64,000 bases of DNA from Capsaspora owczarzaki ATCC 30864 (GCF_000151315.2 NW_011887294.1:1154601-1218600), one strand, 5' to 3'; shown: positions 31,953-48,696, counted from the first letter of the stretch. Notes: generated from the letters alone by a model not told the origin. Translations and numbers: made by a program.

Positions 31953-32339
31953 TCAACTCAACTGGTCGAAACTTGTAAACACAGGATCACTCAGTCCCTT
32001 CCAATAGAATGCTTCATGGCAAGCCTTTGCGTCAACGGTGTGGTTCCCGCAGATGTCTGGTTGGTCCCACTTGTGGCCTTCCAGCCAGGCCAGCGGGATG
32101 TACACCAACTTGTTCCAGGTTGTCCGGTTGCTCGCAAACCTTTGATACGCCGGTGCCCAATCAGCGCCAGTGATGTAGTTCCCGACGATACCCACAAACC
32201 GAACAAACTCTGCTGCTATCCTCGGAAAACCAAAATGACGGCGGCGACCATGGCGGAAAAAACAGCGTTGCTCTCGATTCCTACGTATATACTGACTGTT
32301 GTATCCACGTAGAAAAGTCCATTCAATAACCATAGTACT
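31953..32339 (-). CDS. Doubtful small ORF, unrecognised
   Basis: An open frame of roughly 125 residues downstream of the RNF141-like gene on the same strand, ending in TGA at 31953. It has a short hydrophobic patch (FVRFVGIVGNYI), a Trp/Tyr-rich middle (NKLVYIPLAWLEGHKW) and two Cys. I recognise no family. It may be translated, may be an exon of a gene whose start I cannot place, or may be 3' UTR of its neighbour. An ATG in strong context (CCGCCATGG near 32251) is in a different frame and stops after 11 codons. Confidence 0.25.
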   Translation of the reverse strand, partial: STMVIEWTFLRGYNSQYIRRNREQRCFFRHGRRRHFGFPRIAAEFVRFVGIVGNYITGADWAPAYQRFASNRTTWNKLVYIPLAWLEGHKWDQPDICGNHTVDAKACHEAFYWKGLSDPVFTSFDQLS

Positions 32340-32370
32340 ATGAACAAATTGCACACCACATGCTGCTACA

Positions 32371-33877
32371 TTAAATGGCTTCCGCAGCGTCCAGAATGAA
32401 GGAGCCAAGTTCTAGATCTGTCGGGCCGTCGACGAGCTGAAATCCGTCCGCCTCAACTAATGGGGTGCGACAAAGGGGACATGTGCGCGTCCAAATCATT
32501 CTACACACACAAGCATAGAGCAACAGCCAAAAAGTTGAACGAGAGAGATAGAAATGAAACGAGAATGAGCAAGAAAGACAAACACGCCAACACACAACGA
32601 TACGCACTGCTGTCGACTGTCGACCGACTGTTAACTGTCAACTGTCATAGCGCCAAGCCAGCCCACTTACAACTTTTCTACACACGAGTGACAATATGCA
32701 TGGGCGCACGGCATCACCTCGTCGACTCGAGTTTCGAAGCAAACGATGCAGTCATCGAGGTCATCCACCGGAACAAACTCGCTTGGATCCAAACTTGCCG
32801 CCACCATCGAGGGCCTGTCACACAATGGATACAGGGTATTTTTTGTGACAAATGATGAAGGGTGAGACCGATCGCAAAAGTCCTCCTTGGCACAAACAGA
32901 ACAGGACCAATCTCGCCCCTCCGGCGTATCCAGCGAAATCACCACACTGTCAACAACATACGATGAGAACAGCAGTGACGCATTCAACCCCATCGCATGA
33001 TTGGGGTCTCCAGAAGGGCCTGATTCTGCAGCGACTGACAAGAAAGCGTCTGCATTAAGCGACTGCGGTGATGTGTGCGATGCATCCGCGCGGGTATGTA
33101 GCGCATCTATTCCATGGGGCTGCCTTGGACTACTTGAGCGACGACCAACGTTTTCAGCGCATTGTTGTTCGATAATTTGGGCAAGCCGACAGAATGTTTT
33201 CAGCGAAAGTAGTTTGACGTCCTCGGCTTGCATGGTATCTGTGGCGACCTGACAACAGCCAACCACCACACCAAATCATAGACATGCAAACCCCACAGTG
33301 AACGAAAAACGACTCACAAGAATCATGTCCGCCATGTCTCCAAAACCGTCATCATGCAGCAGCGCCCAACATGGAGCCATTACCCGTCGACAACGAATGC
33401 GTAAGAACGAGCGCCATAGCTTGGAGTATTCGTGCATTGCCTCTTCATGGGTCTTGCCAACATCAAACTGGACCGAGTGCTGCAAACCTGCCCGTGACGC
33501 GTATGCCAGGCAGCTGCCAAGATTGTCGGTCGGCAGCCAGACCGCGATACCGGCATACCCGCACACGGCAAAAGAGAGAGAACAGTCCACACCCCGCCCA
33601 CACACACACACACATACATGCACAAGTACAAGGTCAGTCGAGTGCATTATCAACGCGTTGCATTGAGCAAAGAGCAAAGTCGAGGCACTCCCGACGTCAC
33701 ACCACAAAGCGGTATCACAACTTTTTTTTGCCGGGTGTTTCGTTTCGTTCTCACGCACAGTACGTTGATGTCGGCGATCTGCTGGGTGAGCCGGTCCCAT
33801 GTCATTTGGTGCACCTTCACCATCAGACCAGCGCGGTCGGCCGCAATGCCCTGCATCCGGTCGAGTGACTGTCCCAT
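32371..33877 (-). CDS. RNF141: RNF141-like RING finger protein, 330 aa
   Basis: Likely E3 ubiquitin ligase. Exons: 33877-33755, 33479-33318, 33248-32671, 32500-32371. The N-terminus MGQSLDRMQ resembles the myristoylatable MGQQ start of animal RNF141, followed by WDRLTQQIADIN and FDVGKTHEEAMHEYSKLWRS like the conserved RNF141 N-region. The RING has DCIVCFETRVDEVMPCAHAYCHSC and, across the last intron, RTCPLCR (C3HC4). The tail DLELGSFILDAAEA matches the RNF141 C-terminus. It is about 100 residues longer than human because of a Ser-rich linker. The exon 1/exon 2 junction is the least certain: I used donor TGC/GTGAGA and acceptor TTTGCAG because they keep the frame. Confidence 0.8.
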
Positions 33878-34147
33878 GTGGAGTTGAGGGTCTGTGAAAA
33901 CCGGAGTTAACCAAAAAAACTGAAAAAAAAGAAAAAAAAAAGAAAAAGAGTGACGTCAAACGGAAGGATTTCAGACGGTGCCCATGAAAGCGGTTGACTC
34001 GTGATAACTACGAATCACTGGTTCTATGGAAAAAGGTGATAGTTGGATTTTGATTGCTTTTTTTTTTTGTCAGTCAGGCAAGTCCAGTCCTCGTTTTGCT
34101 CGTTGCACCCCCTACACCTCCTGTTCTGACCCCCCCCCCAAACCAAA
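33878..34147. promoter_or_regulatory. Divergent intergenic region, RNF141-like / PHTF
   Basis: 270 bp between two divergent start codons. It contains T-runs and a C-run (34131-34139) immediately upstream of the PHTF ATG. It must carry both core promoters unless non-coding exons overlap; no clear element was identified. Confidence 0.4.
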
Positions 34148-38817
<4,670 letters not shown>

Positions 38818-38965
38818 GTTTAAAATACAAACGATGCAAGGCGCTACTGCGGATGTATTGTAATGATGAACATGTTGTTTGTTGATTTTTAAAAAAAAAG
38901 TTTGAAAATTTATTTTGGGGCAACACACATAAAACAACTACAACAAACGGGGAGTTCCTGGCCGT

Positions 38966-41836
38966 TTACAGCTCGTCGCGGTGCTCTTCAGCGGGAATCT
39001 CGTCTTCGCCAACGTGATCTTCCTCACCAAAAGTCTCAACCTCTTCGACCTCCTCTTCCTCTTCGTCGGCGAAAGCGTCCTCGTCGTCAAAGATGGCGTC
39101 GACCTTGGCCTCTGGATCCACGTCCATGGAGAGACGGAGGATGCGCTCAATGCGGGTGGCAAAGTCGGCCGAATCCTTGAGCGAGTAGCCCGAGCGAAGA
39201 ACGGAGGTTTCGTAAAGAAGGGTGGCGAGATCAAGAGTCTCAACGCTCTCCGGCTCGTCCTTGACGCGGTTGAGGAGCTCGCGAACGAGTGGGTGACCGG
39301 GGTTGAGCTCGAGAGTCTTCTTCTGGGCGGCGTAGAAGGCAGTCGTGGGGTCGTTCTGGATCGAGTAGGCCTGTGCCTTCATGATGCGCTCCATGTTGCC
39401 AGACCAGCCGTACGACGAGGCGACGAGGGCACAGGGCGAGCCAGTCAGACGGGTCGAGATGACGGCCTTGTCGAGGAACTTTTCAAGCTTGGTGCGGAGC
39501 CAGTCAGTCAGAGGCTTGAACTGCTTCTCAATCTTCTTGAAGCGGCGCTCCTGCGAGTCAGTCTCGTCGCCAAACTTGAGGCCTTCCTTGGCAACGTTCT
39601 GGAACTTCTTGCCCTCAAACTCGGGCAGGTTCTGGATGGTGTACTCGTCGACAGGGTCAACAAGGTAGAGAACCTCATAGCCGCGCTTGAGCAGACGCTC
39701 AACGAAGGGAGAGGTGGAAGTCTCCTCGCGGTTGAGGCCAGCCATGAAGAAAATGTTGCTCTGGCCTTCCTTCATGCGGGCGAGATAGTCGGTGAGAGAG
39801 GTGTCATCCGTGTCAGAGTTGGACGAAGGGAAGCGGAGGAGCTTGGCGAGGCGCGAGCGGTTGGCGAAATCGTCAATCAGACCAAGCTTGATGTTGGTGC
39901 CGTACGCCTTCCAGAAGGTCTTGTACTTTTCCTTGTCCTCGTCATCCTCGGCGAGCTTCTTGATCATCTCAAGAGCCTTGCGGACAAGCTTCTTCTTGAT
40001 GACCTTCAGCAGCTTGTGTTGCTGGAGCGTCTCACGAGACACGTTCAGGGGCAGGTCGTCAGAGTCGACAACGCCAGAAATGAAGCTCAGGTAGCGGGGC
40101 AGCATCTCGTCAAACTCGTCAGTGATGAAAACGCGGCGCACGTACATCTTGATGTTGTTGACCTTCTTGTGGAAGTCAGTCAGCATGTTCTGAGGCGCCT
40201 CCGACGGGATGAAGAGGATGGAGCGGAAGGACACGTCACCCTCGGCGCTAAAGTGGATGTGGGTCAGGGGGTCCTTTTCGTCCTTGGAGAAGCCCTTGTA
40301 GAAGCGCACGTACTCGTCATCAGCGATATCCTTGGCAGCGCGAGTCCAGATGGGCTTGTTGGCGTTGAGCAGCTCCCAGTCAGACGTGCCGTCGCCGTTG
40401 GGCTTCTCGGCGGCAGCGGCGGGCTCTTCCTGGACGTCAGCGTCCTCGGACGTCTCGGTCTCGGTGTCGGCCGCCTCCTCCTCGGAGGAGGAGCCGTGGC
40501 CCATGGCCGGAGGGGTGACCTCGGCCTCAGTGCTGACAAACAGGTAGATGGGGTAGTTGATAAACTCAGAGTACTTGCGGATGAGGTTGCGAACGGTCTC
40601 CTGGTCGAGGAAATCGTGGGCCTCCTCCTTGAGGTGGAGCGAGATGGTGGAGCCGCGGCCAAGAGTGTTGCCGCGGGGATCCTCGACGATCGAGAAGGAC
40701 GAGGCGTCCGACTCCCAGATGTACTGCTTGTCGTCGTTGTGCTTGGTGGTCACAACAACCGTGTCGGCGACAAGGAAGGCCGAGTAGAAACCGACACCAA
40801 ACTGACCGATGAGGGACGAAGCGTCGGCGGTCTGCGACTCTTGCATCTGGTGGAGGAACTCGGCAGTGCCGGACTTGGCGATGGTGCCGAGGTTGCGGAT
40901 CAGATCGTCGCGAGTCATGCCGACACCAGTGTCGGTAATGTGGAGCACCTTGTTGGCGGCGTCAGCGAAAATCTGGATGCGCAGCTGCGTCGTCTCGCCA
41001 AGAAGCTTGGGATCCGAGACGGACAGGAAGCGAATCTTGTCGAGCGCGTCCGAGGCGTTCGAGATGAGTTCTCGCAAGAAGATGTCCTTGTTCTTGTAGA
41101 GCGAGTTGATAATCAGCTTCATCATGCGATTGACCTCCGTCTGGAAGGCAAACTTGTCCGATCGTTCACGCAGTTGCTTAACCTCCGAGACAGAGAGACC
41201 GTCAATATGGATGGCTTGTTCCTCACTGCAGGGTGTACCAAAAACACATACACAGTGAGAGAGATCAGGGATTTTGACACTGAGCACGACAACTCACCGT
41301 TCAACCACTTGATCGTCCGTCTTGGAGCCAACGCGATCGCCAGCAATGTCGTTAGCGACCTTGGGCAGATCAGCAGAAGTGTCGTCATCGTCATCGGCTT
41401 CAGAAGCGCGGGCTGTGTACGAGAGAGGGAGAGAGAGAGAGGGGGGGAGAGAGGAAGAGTGAAGACAAAGTGACAAAGTGAGTGCAGTCAGTCAGGCTGA
41501 AGCTCGCAAGTCGACGCAATTCGGGGGAGGGGGAGGGAGGGGGGAAGTCGCTTTCAATAGATCGAATGGACCAACAAGCATCACGAAGCGCGCTGCAAAG
41601 CACAGCAAACGCACGATGAAAAGGGAAGACAACAATTCAAGCCAAGCGACTTCTGAACTCGAACACTGTCGTTGCTTCGTCAAACCGCTGCGCAGTGGTT
41701 GCGAAAACGCACACTGACAGCATCAGCATCAGCATCAGCATCAGCATCAGCATCAGCAGCGCAACATCAGCAACAAGCAAAGCGTCGGATGAGTGTGGAC
41801 GAGTGTGGACCAAATGGAACTCTATCGAAGGATCTC

Positions 41837-41867
<31 letters not shown>

Positions 41868-41978
41868 GGTGTTTGTTTGAGTGACGGATATGCTGGACTT
41901 ACACGCAGGGATGGCGAAGGCCGTCATGAGCAACGCAAGGAGCGCCAGCATCGCAGCCAAGCGAAGCCAGCGATTCAT
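38966..41978 (-). CDS. HSP90B1: GRP94/endoplasmin, ER Hsp90 chaperone, 816 aa
   Basis: Exons: 41978-41903, 41412-41298, 41225-38966. A signal peptide (about 1-23, [17 protein letters not shown]) is followed by an acidic pre-N region and the GHKL ATPase domain ([15 protein letters not shown] with the Mg-binding Asn, [28 protein letters not shown]). A charged linker, the middle domain ([27 protein letters not shown]) and the C-terminal dimerisation domain follow. The protein ends RDEL, an ER-retrieval signal. The length is close to human (803). It folds secreted and membrane proteins such as receptors; other ER proteins encoded here are CRELD and the SPT subunit. Confidence 0.97.
41717..41760. 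repeat. CAGCAT hexanucleotide repeat in HSP90B1 intron 1
   Basis: About seven tandem copies of CAGCAT on the plus strand, followed by a 23-nt T-run near 41840-41867. Confidence 0.9.
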
Positions 41979-42277
41979 GATTGGCGAAAGAGAGAAAGAA
42001 ATAAAACAAAAAGAAAAAAAAAAGAAATAAAAAGGAGGAATGAGTGGACTACAAAATTGGAAACGACGTGGTGTGCAACGATTGGTCCAAAACGCACAGT
42101 CAGAGAGTCAGAATGCGTGGTCACAAAATGAAAATGGAACACAAAATGGAACACAAAATGGAACAAAATGAAATGCAACGTCAGGAGGAAACGGAAAAAA
42201 AAAAAACAACTGCAAACGAAACAGAACGAAACAGAACAAAGGAAGAGCAAAAGAAGGAACACAACACACCGCCTGGA

Positions 42278-43798
42278 TCACGCAGCGAGCATCGTCTTCT
42301 GGAACGTCTTGACGTCGGATACAAGCGCCTCAAGAGAATCGAGCGGATCGTACCCGAGGTCGCGGCGGGCTTTCTCGACCGAAAACCAGTAGGTGCGCTG
42401 CGTGTAGTCGATGGCAGTAAGCGAAAGAGCCAGCCCGAACGGAGCACTGCCAGTCACAGAGTGAACAAATTCGTTCAGACGAGCCATGGTGGTGGCGATG
42501 GGCAGCGGCAACGACGAAGGATGCTTGTAGCCCCAGTGGGAAAGCGTCTTGTCGCCCGTGCCATCGCCGTTGAACTTGCGGTACATGACTGGCTTTCCAG
42601 TGCAAATGTGGTAGATCTGGCCAGCCGCCTTCGATCCGGGCGCGAGTCGCTCTGTGTGGTACCACCCATGATTTAGCCCCAAAATGCAACAACCCCGAGA
42701 GAACAAGACAACCATGAACAATCAACGCTAGCCTGCAGCATCGACAAACAAACTTGAAAAAAAAAAAAAACACCTCAACCTACCGGAAGCAAGAACATGA
42801 CCTTGCGCAACCGAATCACCATGCACATAGTCCAGGAGTTCGTTGCCCTTGCCAAGGTAGACAGGGGTTTGGCCGCGAACGAGCATGTCGAGCAAGACCT
42901 TGTCACCCAAGCCAAACACGGCGCTCGGACGGAGAATGCAGGTGGCAAACGACGGAGTGTTGGCCTTGAGCACAATGCGCTCGGCGGCAGCTTTCGTGGC
43001 GGTATAGTCGTCAATATGCTGGCGCGGGTACGGATGGTCTTCGTCGGCGTTCTCGATCGACTTGTTGTGCAGATCGAGCAACACCGTGGCCGAGCTCGTG
43101 TACACGAGAGCCTTGACGCCATTTTCGCGGCACGCAGCGAGGACTGTCTCGACTCCCCGCACATTGACGCGTTCGAACGTGTCCCGGGAGACGCCGACCG
43201 ATGGCAGCAGCGAGGCCATATGCAGGACAACGTCCATCCCGCGCGTGGCAATCTTCATCTGCTCCTTGTTGGTGATGTCCGCGCGAATGTACGTAATGCT
43301 CGGCTGATAGACGGCCTGTCCGATGGCATCGGTTGCCGTCGAGGTCGGGTCGGGCAGCTGGAGGTCCAGGACGTGCACATGCAGCAACCCATTCTCGGAT
43401 GATGATTGCTGCTGCTGCTTCAGGTAGCGTCGGATGACATAGGCAGCAACAAATCCGCGTCCGCCGGTGATGAGGATGCGCTTGCACTGCGTCGTGGCAG
43501 CGGTGCCAGTGGTGCTGGTGCTGGTGCTGGTCGATCGCGAGGCTGTCGACGACTTTGACGTCGTGGAGAGGAGTGGTGTGACTTGAACAATCTCGGCGCC
43601 TGCGCTGGCGAATCCGTCGAGGAAGGCCTTCTCGCGCGCGTCTACCGGCCCACCAGCAGCATCAACGCTGCGTGGCAGCACTGCCAGAGTAACTGGAGGA
43701 CGCGGTCTGCTGGCGATCGTCCTGGTGCGGTGCTGCACGCCGAGCCACGCGAGTACCGCTCCAACCAGAATCGCTACAGCAACTGTCAAGGACAGCAT
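42278..43798 (-). CDS. Membrane-anchored extended SDR, 3-beta-HSD/NSDHL-like, 462 aa
   Basis: Exons: 43798-42784, 42651-42278. One N-terminal membrane span (about 3-21) precedes a low-complexity Ser/Thr stretch. The NAD(P)-binding Rossmann motif TGGRGFVAAYVIRRYL starts near residue 109, then DVVLHMASLLP, and the catalytic YTATKAAAE (YxxxK, about 268). The RPSAVFGLGDKVLLDMLV segment is typical of 3-beta-hydroxysteroid dehydrogenase/isomerase and sterol-4-alpha-carboxylate decarboxylase (NSDHL/ERG26) types. A sterol substrate at the ER membrane is likely but not proven; the N-terminal anchor contrasts with the C-terminal one of many relatives. Confidence 0.85.
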
Positions 43799-44504
43799 GT
43801 TTGTTGCGCTTCAATGAAAGACAAATGAAATGACTGCAAAAAAGGTACCCCCAGTTTGTTCTGATCCAGTCCTGCAAGCTCAGTTCTCAGAATCAGCTGG
43901 CTGGTCGGTCACTCCTCTGCCATTGTGTCCCGTTGGAGATTTTAGTTGAGCGGGGACTTTTGAAAAGGGGGGTTTTTGGAGGACTCTGACTCGGGAGGTG
44001 AGGCTCTGTGGGCTCTCTCGATGAATTTATTGTTCATGCCTGAGTTTCTGAGTGAGTGGGTGGTGTGGTGCAGTGTGGTGTGGTGTGAAGGAGTGGTGGT
44101 GGGGGTGACAGAATTCAGCACCCGATTCTGATTGCGTGCGCGCGAAGAAACAATGCGTGCGCGGGGGAACAGAAGCGCACGCCACCGCTACAGCGTCGAA
44201 ACAAGGGTGAATGCGAGGGAGAGGATGCTTGCTCAGAGAGAATCGCGAGGAAGGGCGAAGAGACGACGACGACGGCTTGATCGGTCTCGATGTTTGCTCC
44301 GCATCGGCGCTTTCACCCGCGGCAAATGACAGTTCGGGCTTTGCATCCTGAGCGAGTAAAGATGAGCTGTTGAAGATGAGCTGTTACAGATGAGCTCGAC
44401 CCCCAGAGAGCCGTGAGTGAGTGGGGGTGCCGAGAGTGTGGGTGGTGAGTGCTGGGGAGCATCATTCAGATCACCTGCATTGTTGTTGATCGTTTCTCAT
44501 CACA
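43799..44504. promoter_or_regulatory. Divergent intergenic region, SDR / receptor tyrosine kinase
   Basis: 706 bp between divergent starts. It contains a GTGGTGTGG-rich stretch (44055-44108) and two near-identical GATGAGCTGTT units (44361-44391) followed by a third GATGAGCT. No open gene was seen. Confidence 0.4.
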
Positions 44505-47500
44505 ATGCTGACCTCCACACAGAAATCAGCAATGCAGAGCAGCCGGTTGCGACGGAACGCCAGCGCAGTGCTGTCACTGTTGATCATAGTGCTGCTTGGG
44601 CGCGCACGCTCTGCCGAGGCGGTCACTGATTGCTCCATCACAGTCTCGAGCGTCAGCGCTCTCGTGATGGCGGTTGGCCCAACCACCAACTATGCAGTGG
44701 TGTGTATCAGTCCAGGGACGTACGCCCTCAGTGCCGGCGACAGCATGACCATTACACGCTCGTCGCTATTCGAAATTCGCGGGGTTGGCGCGTCGCGCTC
44801 CGACGTGATTCTGGACATGGCCTACAATGGCCGCCAGTTTACAATCCGACAGACCGACCTCACGCTGCGACGCTTGACGTTGATGCGAGGCTCCGCAGGT
44901 ACCAGTGGAGGTTGCATTTCTGTGCCCGCCTCTTCCGGCTACCCAAAAGTAACACTGGTGGATGTCACCTTGGAATCGTGCGTGAATGCCGTGGGTGGAG
45001 GTGGAGGGATTTGCCTTCTTGCTGCCGGAGCAACGTTGAATCTTCGGAATGCAACCTTCAAATCTTGCACAACGTGAGCCATGAAACCCGTCCTTGTGTT
45101 GATCTATTGGTCTCGTGCGGCGTTATGATTTTGGACAGCTTTGACTCATATCCGAGACTTCCGTGATTCGCAGAACAAACCTGGGAGGCGGCGGTGCGAT
45201 CGCCATCGTGAATGCCTCGACTACTCCCATCGAAGTGAACATTGAGAATTCCATCTTCGACGGTTGCACTTCTACGGCAGCTTCCTCCAAGGGCGGCGCC
45301 ATCAGTGTTGGCTCATCCACTTTAGTGACCATGAATATTGATTCCTCAAAATTCAAGTCTTGCACGGCCCCTTTAAGCGGTGGAGCGATCAATTATGACG
45401 GCGCGATTGGCAGCATGTTTCAGATCAGCGACACGCTCTTTGATGCTTGCACAGCGGGCGCGGGCGGGGCTATTGGCCAAACATCCAATGTGCCCATCAG
45501 CTACTTTATTGAAGCCTCGACGTTTACTTCTTGTGCTGCGTAAGCTTAACAGTTGTCAGTGAAACCGACATGAACTCAGCCAGCTCATCGCGCAAATGCT
45601 GCAACAAATCTGTACTGTAGGTCAAGCGAAGGCGGAGGTGCCTTGTACATTCGCCGATCTTTCCTGAGCTGCCGAGATTGCACTTTTACTTCCAACTCGG
45701 CATCGTACGTTGGCAGCATGCTGTTGCAAATATCCGAGTTGCCTTTTGCTGACCATTTGTTTTGACAGGCCGACCTCAAGCGCTCTTGGCGGAGCCATTT
45801 TCGCGGGAGCCGATTCTTATGTGCGCACCGAGTCCTCCACATTCACCGGAAACTCGGCATCCTCGGGAGCTGCTATTTATTATTCGAGCTCCTCCTTATC
45901 ACGAGGAGAATTCCGCAACACATCGTTTGTCGGCAACAGGATCACTTCTGCCGCTTCTTGGGGAACTGTGCGCTTGCAGCAAACAAAAGCGTACTTCACC
46001 AAGTGCACGTTCACCGACAATTTGGCAAGTTTTGATGGTGCAGGGGTGTGACTTTCGGGCTTTCTTCCTTGCTGACGAAAAAGCGTTGCCACAGTATGCA
46101 GGGTCATCCACCACCGTATCTGGGGCCATCAATGTGGAAGGCGGAGCCCGAGTCGGGATTGTTGATGGCACATTTTCTGGCAACATCCAAGGGTCGGCAC
46201 AGGTCGATCTGCTGCTGTCAGGGGCTGGTACCAACAATGCGCTGCAGTACCCCGGCCCCAGATTCACCAACATTATCGCTGCTGGCATCTATATGGCCGT
46301 CGCCTACACGTCAGAGTACTGTGGCAATTGCTCGCTAGCGGACTTTGACACATTTCTGTGCGATGCCATGCCGGAATGTACGCCGGCGTATGCCACCTCG
46401 GTCGCTTCTGTCGCATCCGTTGCTTCTGTCGCCTCTGTTGCTTCTGTCGCTTCCGTTGGCTCTGTTGCTTCTGCTTCAGTTGCATCTGTTGCTGCTGTCG
46501 CCTCCGCGTCGGCTGTTTCGATCGCGTCTCAAGAGTCCGCTTCCTTGGCGTCGGCTGCATCGACCAGTGCAGCTTCCGTTGCAGCTGCCAGTGCCTCTGC
46601 AGGCTACGCTTCGTCGGCATCTGCTCAGGCCTTTGCCATTTCTACAAGCTCAGCAGCAGCCGTTGCAATTGCAGTCTCCCAGGCGTCTGCCTCGGTCGCA
46701 TCAGTCGCTTCTCTGGTATCGGCCTCTGCCGCATCCGCTGCTTCTGCGTCGCTTGCGAGTGCGAGTGCATCTGCGGCGTTCGTTTCGACATTTTCTCAAA
46801 CATCGGCAGCCTCCGTCGCGCTTGGTTCAGCATCCGTCTCATCCACCACAGGGCTTTCCTCCAGCAGCGAAGCCGATTCAGACGATAGCGGGGGATCCTT
46901 GGGGGCGATCGGAGCAGCAGTTGGTGGCGTCATCGGGGTTGCACTCTTGGTCGGTTTGGTTCTGCTCCTACGGAAGAAACGCAGGCACAAATCAGTCACT
47001 CCCGACCAGCAAGAAACAGTAAACATGACAACCGTCTCCTTCCCTGCCGCAGATCGAGACCCGTATCACGCCATCTACGCAACCGCGAATCCCAGAGCAC
47101 AGACAAACGAGAGCATTTACTCTGGGTATGCCCAACCCTCCGACGGTCGTGCCACGAAGGCCGCAGCTGCAAATGCTAGGGGTCCAACAAGCGAGCGCGT
47201 TTACTCTGAGTACGCCAAACCTTCTGAAGGCTCTGCCAGCCGAGATACGACGGGGACAGCAGCCAGCCCGTATGACGAAGTCAGCTCATCCGCGGCCCTC
47301 AATACTGTCCGTGCGTCTTTACAGCTCGGCAAACGGCTGGGTGCTGGACAGTTTGGCGAGGTGCTGCTCGGCACGCTCCCTCGCTCGTGTGTGCCGGTCG
47401 AGGCACAAGATCTGTACCGGCAAGCTGGAGGAGGAAGCAGTGACGAAAAAATCACCGTTGCTGTCAAAAGGCTCAAAGCCGACGCGGATGCCAAGTCCAC

Positions 47501-48403
47501 GGCAGACTTTATCGCGGAAGCACAGCTTCTGTCCTCGTTGCGACACCCGAACATCACGCGCGTGTTGGCTGTGTTGCATGAGCCGGCGCCAGCACTGCTC
47601 GTGCTTGAATTCTTGCAGTACGGCGACCTCAAGTCTCTTCTGAAGCAATCCTACAGCTCTGGCGTTCAGTGGTCGCTCAAAGAGTCGCTGCATGTTCTTC
47701 GTGAAGTGGCAGATGCAATGTCGTTCATTGCAAAGCTGCATATTGTGCATCGCGATCTTGCCGCCCGCAACTGTCTTGTTGGCAGCAATCTGACTGTCAA
47801 GCTCGCCGACTTTGGTTTGTCACGAGAAATGGAGGACTACTACTACAAGGTGCAAACAAAGGGCAAGCTTCCTGTTCGCGTAAGTTGGAGAGCCTTGCGA
47901 GCGAGTGATTGAGACTGTTGGTAAAGTCGGGACCTGACGTCGAACTGCACGCCCTTTCCTTTTTTGATTTTTGGTAGTGGATGGCTCCAGAATCACTCAA
48001 GTTCAAGAAGTTCTCAGAGTTGTCGGATGTCTGGTCGTTTGGCGTGCTGATCTGTAAGCATCCAAAGGATGAAGCGAAGGCACCGTTGGCGGAAAATGCT
48101 CAGTCTGCATGATTCTGCCTTTTGCATCCAATTCCATTCATAGGGGAGGTGTTTTCCTACTCTTTGGAAGCGCCGTATCGTAACATTGAAGCGCGGGATT
48201 TGCTGGATTTCATCGAAGCCGGCAACCGGCTCGAAAGGCCAGCGAGCTGTCCGGAGGCTGTTTACTCGTTGTTTTTGCAATGCCAGACTCTCGATTCGCA
48301 CGAGCGTTTGCGATTTTCTGCATGCTTTGACTCGTTGTCGGTACTCTTCCATTCGACGACGGAAGGGGACGTACGAGATATTGGAGCTCTACTTGCCGCA
48401 TGA
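44505..48403 (+). CDS. Receptor tyrosine kinase with parallel beta-helix-like ectodomain, 1138 aa
   Basis: Exons: 44505-45073, 45174-45539, 45621-45704, 45769-46045, 46095-47879, 47978-48053, 48144-48403. A signal peptide (about 15-40) is followed by repeated units with GGAI and CTFTxN-type motifs, as in right-handed beta-helix (chlamydial Pmp-like) proteins. Next are a Ser/Val/Ala stalk (about 531-690), one membrane helix (about 700-724), and a tyrosine kinase (about 843-1115) with GAGQFGEV, VAVK, HRDLAARN, DFG, activation-loop YYY and WMAPE. All catalytic residues are present. The juxtamembrane part holds duplicated IYSGYAQPSDG / VYSEYAKPSEG. Intron 4 is only 49 nt. Such receptors with lineage-specific ectodomains are known in unicellular holozoans; the ligand is unknown. 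Confidence 0.9.
46390..46520 (+). repeat. Coding SVA/SVAS tandem repeat in the RTK stalk
   Basis: Near-tandem nine- and twelve-base units (GCTTCTGTC-like) coding Ser-Val-Ala, degenerating into Ala/Ser-rich sequence up to about 46860. Confidence 0.85.
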
Positions 48404-48696
48404 GCTTGAAAAGGATTGGTGCACCCTGCACCTTTGTCTTCTTGATCTCGCAGAGTTGAGTGTTGTGCGCTCTTACATCGGACGTTGTCAAAAACAAGTC
48501 TTATTGTATTGTCGCCCGAACGTTGTCGGTTTTTCGTTTGTTGGTTACAGTGTTGCTGCTGAGGGCTCAGACTCGCCATCCCGACCAAGCAGCCGTTCAA
48601 ATATCGCAACTATTGTTTGCAACAATCTCCAAGTGTCTACTCTGCTCAGACCTGAGTCCTCCACTCCACATTTTCACCTTCAAATCTCTCTCAACC

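Noticed and set aside
38981-41473. 830-codon open frame antisense to GRP94
   Set aside because: It lies entirely opposite a highly conserved Hsp90 gene, is Leu/Val/Glu-rich as expected for the complement of such coding DNA, and has no recognisable domain.
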